Shown piece by piece: positions 45,491-57,585 of a DNA stretch of 64,000 nucleotides (positions are counted from its first letter, which is position 1; each line of letters starts with the position of its first letter). The translations under genes were made by a program, and so were the position numbers. The DNA lies in the NCBI GenBank assembly GCA_037013495.1, contig CM072811.1, positions 19,825,659 to 19,889,658 of the forward strand, given 5' to 3'. Source of the DNA: Hippophae tibetana. Taxonomy: Eukaryota > Streptophyta > Magnoliopsida > Rosales > Elaeagnaceae. The notes beneath the pieces were generated by a model. The model was not told the origin of the DNA and searched no databases. It saw only the letters and a list, made by a program, of their open reading frames with translations.

Positions 45491-47300
45491 TTTTCTTATT
45501 CGCTATTCAAGCCAAAGAAACTTCTAAGCTTCAAGGCAATATGTTTCAGGCATATTCTTATTTGTAATGATGTTAGAATACATATTATACACTTAGGAAT
45601 TTTTCTATATACACTGGTTGATTAATCAAAGGGTTAGATCGATCTTGTACGATCTATGTCCTCTAAGGTTGATTTTCAAATTGGTATGGATTGATCGAAA
45701 GTGGATTCGATTGATCAAGAAACTAGATTAATCGAGAATTGATCGTGTTTGATCTATCTGATCTTGGGTTTATTTTAATCATTTTTGGATTGATTGAAAT
45801 AGGTTTCTAGCCTGAACTAGATCAATCGAGTTATTAGAGTTTCAACTTAAAACCTTTTGTGTACACAAGCCAAAAATGTTCTTTTAGCATTTTATCCATA
45901 TTAATTATTACTCTATAGTTTGTTTAATTGATAGAATGATAATTTTTATTTAACCTAACATAAGGATTTTGTATCCCCTATATAAACAATCTAATGCTCC
46001 TTATTTTAAACAACTATATTTATTCTATTTTTCTAATTGTTTTATGCCTTTTCTTTCAAAATGTTTTATAAAATGTAAATCATATTTTGTTATGTTCATT
46101 CTTCAATTAACCTAACAAATTGTATGTAGTTATGTTTGATTAATTAATAAGTTTATTTGTTTTATGATTTTGTGATTTTATATTCATATAACTTCTTCTT
46201 GATTAGGTTCTTACATATTTGAATCAAATAATTTTATGTATGATCATAATTATTTTATTTAATTATTTAATTATTGAATTTTTGTTTAATTTGTTCGTTC
46301 TAGGGTTTGTTAGATGATTTAATTTAACTAATTTATTCTTGAATCTTCTAGCTTGGTTTTTTTCATTATTGAATATGCTATAGGACACATTTTGCACTTG
46401 TGTTATTTGTACTAATTTTTAGGTGCTTACTGAATGGGTTCGATTACTCGTGTGACTCTAGAGATCTGAACCTTGGTCTGAATCCGTATGCCTATCTTGT
46501 AAAGACTATGAAAGAAACAATAACTTGTAAGTAGGTTATATTGAGAGTTTTATCTATGAAGGGTAGTCTAAGACCTAGCCTTTGTAATTCAACATTCATT
46601 TTCATAGTTGATAATTAGGTGGTCTAATGAACCAATGGTTTTTCTTTTAGGTCATTATTATGGTCTAGGTTATTTTCACCTAAAATATCATGTGTCAAGT
46701 TTTTATTATTTTCATTTTATATTAATTATATATGATTACATGTCTGACTGCTTGTGATTTTCTAATTAGACATAATTCAAAAAATTACCTATTTACCTCT
46801 CTAGGTTAATTAGATCTTTAATTTTAAATATTCAAGATCATTTCCCACTAGGTAAGAGATTAATCATGCGAGACTTCAATTCAAAAGTTTCACCATTTTT
46901 ATTGTATTGAATGCATAAGGATCATTGATCTAAAATTGGTGTAACCATCTCCTTAAGAGTTTAATTATGATTATTCCCAACCATTTCCTTGTGATTGGAA
47001 TTATCTGAATCATACGAATAATCACTTAAAGGAGAAAGATTGGTCTCAATTGCTTGTTCAAGTGCCTTTTTGTCGATAAAAAAATGATGATGGGAGTGGA
47101 AGAATATGTGAAATGCATGGATTAGACCTCAGATTATAGTCTAGATTATAGTTTTTGGTTGATCGAAGATTTTGTTCTACTACTATGCCATAAGGTCATT
47201 AACTAATACTTGGAAAAATAGATAAAAAGAAGCAACAAATTGAGTAAAAAATAAAAGTAAATAAAAAATAAACAAATAATTAATTCAACAAAAAATCCCA
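45491..47300. other. Non-coding sequence with GATC-rich patch
   Basis: No gene. The patch 45620-45860 is rich in TTGATCGA/GATCGAT-like words. By position this may be the leader of the minus-strand Ty3 remnant, enlarged by insertions. Confidence 0.4.
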
Positions 47301-47321
47301 ATTGACAACAGCACCAAAAAT

Positions 47322-48550
47322 TGATACAATCCAAATGCAACAATTAATTTAACATTTATTTTATTCTCTTGAAATATTGTGTATGTGCATAGAGCAAACC
47401 AAGTTCTTTCTCATATAAATTTTAGAAATTAATTATTGTTTATAAAATTAAGGGTTTAGTTGTATTAAGAAAAAATAATTTATTAATCAAAAGTAATTTA
47501 ATTAAAAGACAAGATTAAAATAATACCAAGAAAAAGCAATTGAATGATCATTCTCCATTACTAGCATGAATTATAATTTAATAAAAAATTATCCTACATT
47601 ACTATTCTTTTGATTATAGCAACTTGGATAAATTCATAAGCTCATAAGTCTCAATTTCTTTAATAAGTCTTAATTCAAACACTTCCTAATAGACAATTTA
47701 GAATAAAGTTTCTAAAGTTAATTTATCAAAAACATTTAATTTTAAAAAATAAATTAGATCAAAGTTAAACTCATAAGTTTGATTTAATTATATTGATTTT
47801 TAATTCACATTACAAAATAATTTATAACTAATTATTTAGATTAATTGACCAATACTTAAATAATTGAGAAAATTCATAGTGAATTAAAACAATAAATTAA
47901 CCACACAAACAAAGAAAAAATAGAAAAATAGAATATTGTAGATTTTATTAATAAATGCAAATCATATATAGAGCTTTAAAATCATTCACAATCAAAAGAA
48001 AATTAACCATCCATAGATAATAACAAGATTAGAGTAATATTCATGAGAACAAACAAGACAATCGAGCACAAACTTATGAATATGGTCATTGAAATTTACC
48101 TCCAACTCTCCCATGCCTCCAACTCCAAAAATTATGCCTCTTAATAATGTCAAGGAATCTATTCATAATGCTAGGTTTAGAGGTAAAAGTGGGAAAAAAA
48201 ATCATAGCTTTCACGAATGCCATACAACCAATTTTTTTTATGTATGGGCCATGATATTCAATATATCATGTCGCACCATGAACAAATTTTTTGAATCCTT
48301 GTGGCTTCAATGCTACGGCATTTTCTTTTTATGTCACAGCTCGCACTTCGTCCATTGAATAGTGCCTCTTGATAGGTGTTTAATTTATTTTGGTACTAAA
48401 ATTGCATGTTGGCTCTTCAAATTTGACATTTAATAACCTAGGTGCTAAATCTTTAGATCTTCTCACTCTGGTCCCTTATCTTAAACATTAATTCTTTCAT
48501 TTATATCTTTTAGATCCCAAAGTACTTAAAATACATCAAAACATACCCAT
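47322..48550 (-). repeat. Probable degenerate 5' LTR of the minus-strand Ty3 remnant
   Basis: Just left of it, CAACAGCACCA (47305-47315) matches 9 of 11 bases of the tRNA-Asp end, both differences being G-to-A. It is followed by AAAAATTGATACA in the way the primer sites at 35075 and 41807 are followed by AAAAACTTGAT. The LTR would start at 47322 and run to roughly 48550. The outer end is not fixed and no duplication was found. The plus-strand frame at 48089-48358 has no recognisable motif. Confidence 0.4.
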
Positions 48551-51500
48551 AATTTAAAAATATATATTTTGTGAAATAAATAAGGAAAAATACAATATTA
48601 AAACTTAATTCTTCTAAATAATTTCAATAAATCACAAAGTATAAATATTTTTCAAGAACTTATTATAAACATGTGGGTTTCTCAATGGTTAAGTCAAAAT
48701 TTGCAATACGCAAGATTCAAACCCCGGTAGTATTGTTGTAATCTAAATACTATCATTTTAAATTATACTACTTAATTTAGATAATAGAATTAAAAATTAT
48801 TTAAGTAAATAAATAGAAATAATAATAATTTTGAAAGGATGGCATAAGTTTAGGTTATTGAAAATGATTAGCTTTATTTATATTAAAAAAATTTGCATGC
48901 TTGATAATAAATAAGTTAATTAGATTTATTGTTTGATACGATTAAATAATTTATCTATGTAAGTTGAGTTGATATTGTGATAGTTACTTGCATTTGTCTT
49001 GCAGCATGTAACAACATATATTATTTTTGTTTAAAAATAAAATATATTAGTTGACATTTGTTTTACTTGTTAAAAGATGATCTCAAATAAAAACAAATTT
49101 ACTAACTCGACCCATTCATGAAATGAAAAAGCAAAGAACATTTAACTATAATTGTAAAAAATATTATGTGATTAAAGCAAGTATTGAAGGATAATAATGT
49201 AAAGATAATATATAAAAAATTACTAAATACGATTTATTCATAAGAGGTATTATATATTTATTGTATGAAATTTTTATATTTATTGGTGTATTATAGAAAT
49301 AAAAATAAATAAATAAATAAAAAGCTAAAGTTAAAAAGTTTTTTCCCTTTTTAAATAATGTCAATTTTGATCTGTACAAGAAAAACTTCTAAAAGCACTA
49401 TGTATTGGCACTTTTATATATAGTAAGTTTGGATAAGTATTTGCATGCGTTTAATCTATAATTATTATTCATACTGTAAAAAATTATTTTTTAAATATAT
49501 ATATATATATTATAATATTATTTAAATAACTTTATATTTATGTTAAAAAAATATTAAAAATTTTGGAAAAATTAAAATTAAAACTATTTTAAATCTAAAA
49601 TAATTTATCTTATTGTAGAAAAGTATTTCTCTCTTTTCTATCTTCTGAACAACCCTAGCCATTCTTCTTCTTTTCTTATTTCTTTTTTTTTTCCTAACAA
49701 ATAGGAAGTTTCATTTACATATGAACTTTTTGTCTAGTAGATTAATCGTTAATTAATTTTATTTTGAATAAATTTCAAAAGTTTTACTATGTGTTTTTTT
49801 TTCATTTCACATATTTTAAATCTAGTGGTAATTTATTCACCTAAATCTAATCCATAATGATGTTAGGTACATTTTGATATGTTTTGTTAAATTTATTTTA
49901 TATCTAAATCTCCATCTAGTATTATTATTTGGAATTTCATTGTACTTCAAAAGTTAAAAAAAACTTAGCCATCAAATATCAAATTTTAGAGAAGATTTAT
50001 TATAATGTCAACTAAAAGAGCCAAACTTAAATGGAGATAAGAAAGAGTTAACAAAGAATGCTTGAAAAAATAATTAATCCTTGTATTACAACATATATGT
50101 TTTTAAAGTTCTTATGATAATTTTAATAATTTGATATATTTTTAATTTTTTAATTTAAATGTTATTAATGTAATTTTTATTTTGAAACCATGAAGCTTAT
50201 TTTTAAAAAAAATGAAACAAATTGAATGTAAAAAAATTATTTTCCCTTTTTGCAAAAAATATGTTTTTTAATTATTCGTCGTGATAAGAATATATTAAAT
50301 AATAAGTCTTTATTTTCTATTAAAAACACCCCAAAAGTTTAAGATAATAAATTTTTATTCTTTATATTTAGGAAAAATATATTCTATAATAAAGTGAAAT
50401 AATTTTTTTTATAACTGTTATTTAAATAACTAATAGTTAAGGAAATAAACCCTAACATAGAACATGTAAAAATAAAATCATTTTATTTCATTGTTACTAA
50501 AATCAAGTACAATTTTATCATTTCTTTATAGTCTACTAAACAGTAATATTTATTATCAGCTAAAAATAAAAAATAAAAGATTTAAAATCTTAAAGACAAT
50601 AAATTAATATTACAAAGAAACTTTAGATTTTGGGAAATATATCCTAAAATAAAAAGAAAATTTACTTTTTATGGTAATTAGTTCATCATATGTTTATTTA
50701 TGTATTTAAGAGTCGTTTGATTCTTTTGCTTTGAATGTCTGTTTTAACAAAAAAAAAATTGGCACATTAAGTTTGTTCGTATTCTGTCCTATTATGTCCT
50801 ATTTGTGTCGTCCATGCTAACATGTTAAATAATAATAATATGTTAGTTAGATGAGTTATTTGGTATTTGCTATTTTGTGTTGTATTATTTTATCATGTTG
50901 TATAATTAATATTTGTACAATGTATTCAATAAAATTATATTTTGATTAATTTTAATTTTAATATAATTTTTATTTAAAAAAAAGAAAGTCATACTTTGTG
51001 AGAAGTAAACAAAATAAAAATCATAATAGCAAAAAATAATGAAAAGGAAAGTTTTTTTTGTTTTATAGTTCGATGAGTATATTAATTCACATTACATAAT
51101 TTAATTAATCCACTTTTAGTAAATATTTACACAATTATTTTATCATCTTATATCTCTAATTTTATATTCAATCAAAAATTAATATATAATTTATATATAC
51201 TAGAAATTACTTGCATATATCATCAAAACCATATAGTGTTCACTTTCTTCTTTTTCAATTTAAATTGTCATATATTTTATGTTTAAAACAAATAAAAAAA
51301 GAAAAAAAAGCAACCCCCTTTCTATTATTTATAAGAAATTAGCTATCTTAATTTCTTTTAGATCTCTCTTTATAAACATTACATCGTTATATCATTATAA
51401 AAATAAAAATTTGTTTTTAAAATAATTTTAATAAGTGAGATTTTTAACAAACTGAGTAATTCATATAGAATGAATTCACCTTATAGAATACATAAGGTAT

Positions 51501-51720
51501 CACGTAACAGCCGTATGAAAAAATAGGGAAATTTTCAATAATATTTTTGAGGTTTCAATCTTAATTTTATAAAAATAGGCTCTTATATCTTTAATATTTA
51601 TTGAATCTTTATAAATATTTCTAGTTAGTAACATACGTTATAGTAAGCATTAGTATCAATGTTTTTTAAGGAAAAATATCAAGAATGTCTCCAAGATTTG
51701 CTTTTTATTCATAATGTTTA
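48551..51720. other. Long AT-rich stretch without a recognisable gene
   Basis: Only short chance frames occur. A TA run lies near 49496-49511, with A/T homopolymers throughout. I see no element ends with target duplications. Confidence 0.5.
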
Positions 51721-51956
51721 TGTTAGATATTAGAGAAACAATTGAATCAAATCTGCATAATATTAAAACTAAAAATTTGCTCTTTTATGGACATTACAAG
51801 AAGAAAAAAATGAGCAATAAAATTGTTTCTACACAATGCTAAAATTGTGCTAACTATTCATAGGATTCGGTCACTAGTTGATCGAGAACCTATCTTTAAT
51901 TATCAAACTGTTTGCTCCTGAAAACCAGGAGTTTTATTTGCACACTACGTGTAACA
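51721..51956 (-). repeat. copia 3' LTR (minus-strand element)
   Basis: Starts TGTTAGATATTAGAGAAAC and ends TACGTGTAACA on the plus strand. It aligns with 56055-56262, but contains about 25 additional bases around 51780-51810. Confidence 0.85.
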
Positions 51957-51989
51957 ATTCTTTCCCTAAATTGCACTTATTGAAAGTAA

Positions 51990-54900
51990 GGTAGTTTAAT
52001 CTTCAATGCTTCGAACACCTAACTGATCACGCAGTTTTAAAAAAGTCTCTAACTTCAGTGGCTTTGCCATGATATTTGTTAACTACTCATTTGTTCCACA
52101 ATGGACCAATTCCACTGCACCTTCTTTAACAAGATCACGTAAGAAATGAAATCTTACATCAATGTGTTTAGTTCTTCTATAGAGAACTGGATTTTTGGAT
52201 AATTTGATGGATGAACTATTGTCACATGAAATCTTCACACATTGACATGAAAGAACATCGAGGTTGTTAAGAATTTTCTTCATCCAAATGCTTTGGCATG
52301 CATATGCTGTTGTAGCAACATATTTTGCTTCAATTGTGGAGAGTGTCACCATTGATTACTTCTTTGAGCTCCATGCTATTGCACCACCACTTAGGAGAAA
52401 CATATAATCAGAAGTGCTTCTTTTATCTTATATATCTCTAGCATAATCACTGTCAGTATAGGCTCTAAAATTTTCTTCTAAATTTTTCTTTTGGGGTACT
52501 CCCAGAATCTTAGTACTTCTGCTATAGAATATACCCAAATTTATAGACCCCTTCACATATCTGAGAGCTCATTTTACTGCTGCCATATGAGATGTTTTTG
52601 GGTCTACCATGTACCTGTTTATGAGATAGACAACAAACATAATATCTGGTCTTGTAGCCATTAGATACATTAGGCTACCAACCAGTTGTTTAAACATGGT
52701 TGAGTCTACATTGGTTTCTTCACTATGTCTCATTAATTTTTTGCCTGGAATAATGGGATTTTTTACCTGATTGCAATCTTCCATCCCAACCTTTGGAGAA
52801 TGTTATTGGCACATCTCATCTGACTTAAGTGCATCCCTTTATAGCTCTATTGGACCTCAAATCCTAGGAAGTATTTCATTTCACCCAAGTCACTCATGTC
52901 AAATTCTAACAACATTGATTCCTTGAACCTTTTGCATAGTTCCACATCATTCCACGGTAGATCAGATCATCCATATATAGGTTGACAATTAGAATTTTAC
53001 CTTTATCTATTTTTTAGGAACAATGTGTGCTCATGACTGCATTTATTAAACCCTTCTTTCAAAAAATACCCCTTGATTCTACTAAACCAAGCCCTTGGAG
53101 CTTGTTTCAATCCGTAGAGAGCTTTCTTGACCCTTAGAACTTTGTGCTCCTCTCCTTTGCAAACTTAGCCTTTGGGTTGCTCCACATACACTACTTCTTC
53201 CAAATTTCCATGAAGGAAAGCACTTTTGACATCTAGTTGGAAGACAATCCAACCCTTTTGTGCAGCTAAAGCTAGGATCAGTCTTATGGTGTCCCAGTGA
53301 GCCACTGGTGCAAACCCTTGACCACTAGTCATGCTTTGCACTTATCTACTTCTCCCTTTTTCACTCAGTTTTGTTTTGAAGATCCACTTAATACCAATTT
53401 TGTTTATTCCTTTTGGTAGGCTTACAAGCTCCAATGTCTCATTGTTTTCTATAGCCTCTATTTCCAAATCCATTCCTTCCCTCCATTTCCTTTTTTTACT
53501 ACTTCATTGAAGCACACAGGATCATCGTGTATCATGAAATAAGCCAAATGTAACTCCTCAGAGAGATTAAAACTAGTAACATAGTCTTCCATCCATCATG
53601 GTGCGCTTCTGATTCATACTTTTGATGTGGTGATAAAAGCTTATGCTTCCACATCAGCTTCCTCTGTTGGTTCCTCTATATCTTCAGTTGGTTCTTCTAC
53701 ATTTTTAGTTTCTTTGTCCTTATCATAGTCACTTATCTCCCCATCATTATTGTCTGTCTAGGTAAAGACATCATGCTTTGTGTCCTCTTCACTCCTCTCC
53801 CAGTTCCAACCTTTGTCTTCTTCAAACACTACATCCCTAATAATAATCACTTTTTTACTTAAAGGATCATATAGCCGACATGCCTTTGATTCCTCACTGA
53901 TATCAAGGAATATACATTTGTGGATTTTGTCATCTAGTTTTGTCCTCCCTTTATTAAGAATGTGTACATTAGCAATGCAACCAAAAATCCTAAAGTACTC
54001 GACATTTGGTTTTTCTCCACTCCAACATTCTTTAGGAGTCTTTCCTTTCACTGCTATAGTTGGACTCTTGTTTAGCACATGTGAAGCCCATCTAACTACT
54101 TTTGGCCAGAAGAGTTTGGGCATCTCCTTTTCTGAAATTAGGCATCGAACCATGTTTAATACAGTTCTATTCTTACGTTCTTCCATTCCATTTTGTTTAG
54201 GAGTATAGGCAGCAGTCGGTTGTCTTTTAATATCATGATCAACACAAAACTGATTAAACTCCTTAGATGTGAATTCCCCTCCCCTATTTGTTCTTAAGCA
54301 GCATATACTATATCTTGACTCCTTTTCAATCTGATTTTTGAAAACTTTAAACATAGAGAAGGTTTCATTCTTCTTAACTAAGAAGTAAATCCATGCTTTT
54401 CTACTGAAGTCATCAATGAAACATAACAGATACCTTTTGAGGCTGCTTGAAGTTGGGGTGATTGGATCGCCAAATCAACATGAACTAGCTAAAGTTTGTT
54501 TGAAGCCCTCCATTGACTTTTCTTTGGTATGACATCCCTGTGTTGTTTTCCAAGGTGGCAAATTGTGCATTCTTCTTTTGTCAATTTGAGTTGAGGTAGT
54601 CCTTTCACGAACTATTTGCTTGCCAATGTTTGGAGACTTTTGTTATTCACATTACCATACAGTCGACGCCACAAGTACGCTATGTCATCTTCAATTGCTA
54701 TTAGACACTTATGAGAAGCCACCTTGGCCAGTAAAACGAACATTTTGTTGGATGAAATTAGAGTTTACATAATGAGACCTCTTGTAGGATGATATATTTT
54801 GCAAGTTCCATCTTTAATAACAATGGCTAACCCTCTATCTTGAAGTTGCCTTATGCTCAATAAGTTGTTCTTGAGATCAAGTATGTAAAACACATCTCTA

Positions 54901-56030
54901 ACCACTTGATTTAAACCTTCCATTTCAAGTTTTATGCTTCCTTTACCCATTACCATCATCCTTGCATCATTTCCCAATTTTACTACATGTTTGAACTGCT
55001 CATCAAATTCCACAAACCAATCTTTGTTTCCTGACATGTGGTTGGAGCATCTTGAGTCTAGAAATTAGATTCCATCTTTCTTTGTCAACTTGTGCTCAGC
55101 ATAGGCTATTAGAATAAGCTCATCCTCCTCATTCATCTCAGCATAATTGACATTTTTCTCCCAACTGGGACAACACTTATTTTAGAAGTGTCCTAGTTTA
55201 TGGCATTTGTAGCATTCTACAGTTGCCTTGTTGAAGCTTTGTCTTCCTCTTCCACGTCCACCTCGTATAGTACTGCATCCATTTTATCTTCCTACTTTGT
55301 GGTCATGAGTGATCTTAAGAACTTGTTCTTCCTCAATTTTTCCCTTCATTATTTGCTCGTGCACAAGAAGACTACTTTGAAGTTCATCAATAGTCATTAT
55401 GGCTATATTGTTTGATTCCTCAATTAAGCACACTACATAATTGAATTTGGATACCACTGAATGTAGATTTTTTTATGTGATTATTGTTTCATTCATATTT
55501 TCTTCATGCGCTTTCATTTTGTTGGCTGTAGACAGAATACGCGCAAAGTATGTGCTCATAAATTTGCCTTCCTTTATACAAAGAGTTTCGAAATTGCAAC
55601 GCAATGATTGCAGTTGTGCCCTCTTGACTCTCATTGAGCCTTGAAATTTCTGTTACATGGAGTCCCAAATTGACTTAGAGGAGCTTTTATCGAGAATCGT
55701 TTCTAGAACATCTATCAATCACTTCATAGAGAAGATTTTTAGCCTTCAAGTCATTCAACTTGTCTTCTTCATACATTTTCGTTGATTGTCAATAAGTTGT
55801 CCCTTTTTAGCTACCATAGAAGAAAAATATCTTCTTTCTCTTGCTACATTCACGATCACCCCATGATCAACAACGTTCCAATAATCCTTGGAACGAAGTA
55901 GGTTCTCCATCAGTTCAACCCAATAATCATAATGCCTAACAAACTCGAGCACATAGTTGCTGCTACCTTCTCACATTTTTCACAACTCAATCAATTTTGG
56001 TTTTAATTTATTCTTCACATGCAGGTCGAT
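51990..56030 (-). pseudogene. copia gag-pol remnant
   Basis: Read from right to left. Gag has YDYWVELMENLLRSKDYW (about 55890) and MTIDELQSSLLVHEQ (about 55355-55400). The knuckle CYKCHKLGHF..NKC is near 55190-55235. The protease region FLDSRCSNHMSGN (about 55025-55065) has Arg where the family has Gly. Integrase has LLSIRQLQDRGL (about 54840) and the block EFTSKEFNQFCVDH (about 54240-54290). RT is largely unreadable, with fragments at 53000-53260. RNase H has KQLVGSLMYLMATRPDIMF (about 52640-52700), TLSTIEAKYVA and HIDVRFHFLRD (52140-52350). Stops and frame changes are numerous in all parts. Confidence 0.85.
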
Positions 56031-56040
56031 CATGTTAAGG

Positions 56041-56262
56041 GCTTTGATACCAATTGTTAGATATTAGAGAAACAATTGAATCAATCTGCATATATTAAAA
56101 CTAGAAAACAAAAAAAAGAGCAATAAAGATGTATCTACACAATGTTAAAATTGTGCTAACTCTCCATAGGACTCGGTCACTAGTTGATCGAGAACCTATC
56201 TTTATTTATCAAACTATTTGCTCCTCAAAACTAAAAGTTTTATTTACACACTAAGTGTAACA
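56041..56262 (-). repeat. copia 5' LTR and primer site (minus-strand element)
   Basis: The LTR 56055-56262 (208 bp) ends with AAGTGTAACA. GCTTTGATACCAA at 56041-56053 is the reverse of TTGGTATCAAAGC, one base off the usual initiator-Met site TGGTATCAGAGC. Confidence 0.85.
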
Positions 56263-57585
56263 ACTTATATCCTTTGAAGAAATGTTTCTAATGATGTTAA
56301 GGTTAGTCGTATTATTAAAAATAATCTTAATTAATAACATCGTTAACTTTGCATTTGCATTATTTTTTTTTTTGAAAATTACTAAAATACCCTTTTAAAA
56401 TTATAAAGTAATTTATTTATTGTTTTTATTATAGTTAAAAATAAAAATCTATAATAAGTGAAGAAATACATAGAAATTAAAAATTTATTTAAATTTAAAA
56501 TTGATATAAAAATAATCTTATATTATTAATTTATTTCTTAAATTAATCATATCATTTATTTCTTTTAATTTTTTTAAAAAATAATTATTGTTTTGATATT
56601 TATTGAAATACATACAATAAAAAGAATTTATTACTTATTCCAAATGATCACATGTAGTAAAATTTTAAACTTCTATTTTTTTGAAAAATAACAAAAATAA
56701 CACCCATTGTATCTCATTTATATATTTTTACTATTAATACCGTCTAATGAGATCGTTCAAATAAAAATATGATCATTTAGATTCATTCAATGTTAAACTC
56801 TATTCATTGGACCCTATTCAATAAGGTTATTATTTTTATTGTGATAAATTTTAGGAATGTTATTTTATTTAGTTTTCATTTTTATTTTCTTAAAAGATTA
56901 AAGATCAATTTTAATTAAAATTAATCACATGTACCTCCAACTAAATGATAAAAAATAGAAATTTAAAACTAAAATTAACAATACAATAAAAATAAAATAA
57001 TTTATAAAATTTTAAAAACATTGAAAATAAATTATATATCATTTTATAATAAATTATTAAATTATTATAAACACATAGTTTATGTGTTAAATGAGAAGTA
57101 ATTTTTTTAATTGTAAGAATGATAAGAATCTTTAATTATGTAAAGTAAATAAAAAATAAATTTAGAATTTTTCATAAGTCATCGTCAAAAAAATTTAAAT
57201 TTGTTTCTTAGTCTAATTAATTCTTAATTAATAAATGTGAGTAGTAATAATAGAAAAAATATATATAATATATAAAAATAATAAAGAAATTAATATATAA
57301 GTTATTTGTTATGGTTATTTTTAATTTAAATAAAATTTTAATTTCTATATATTTCTTCACTTTTTATAGATTTTTATTTTATATATATTAGTTTATAATT
57401 TTTAAAAGATATTTTAGTAGTTTTGAAAAAAAAATGAAAAACAATGTGGATGAAAATTTAAAAAAATGAAAAAGTACGCGGATGGAAAAGTTAACATCGT
57501 TATTAGCTCATATTATCTTTTATAATATGTCTAATCTCATTATCATTAGAAACAATTTTTCAAATGTTAAGTCATGCTTGATTGA
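56263..57585. repeat. Large inverted repeat (fold-back), arms about 290 bp
   Basis: The left arm (56263-56560) and right arm (about 57270-57585) are imperfect reverse complements. TTTCTAATGAT, TTAGTC, TAATAACATCGTTAACTT, ACTAAAATACCCTTT and AAGTGAAGAAATACATAGAAATTA on the left have partners in the same order on the right. The roughly 700-bp centre is A/T-rich and non-coding. The left arm begins immediately at the end of the copia LTR, so the copia element inserted at or beside the edge of this repeat. Confidence 0.55.

Larger units (their letters stand above)
51721..56262 (-). mobile_element. Ty1/copia retrotransposon, minus strand, decayed
   Basis: The LTRs are at 51721-51956 (236 bp) and 56055-56262 (208 bp), both running from TGTTAGATATTAGAG to GTGTAACA on the plus strand. 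The primer site GCTTTGATACCAA (56041-56053) places the 5' end on the right. Gag-pol remnants fill the inside in copia order. Flanking 5-mers GTTTA and ACTTA match at 3 of 5, so the duplication is weak. LTR length and pol phrases point to a Tnt1-like lineage. It has more stops and frameshifts than the copia element at 18-23 kb, so it is older. Confidence 0.82.

Noticed and set aside
48089..48358. 89-codon plus-strand frame
   Set aside because: No motif; it lies inside a probable LTR and is likely chance.
53780..54208. 142-codon plus-strand frame
   Set aside because: Antisense shadow of the copia integrase on the minus strand.
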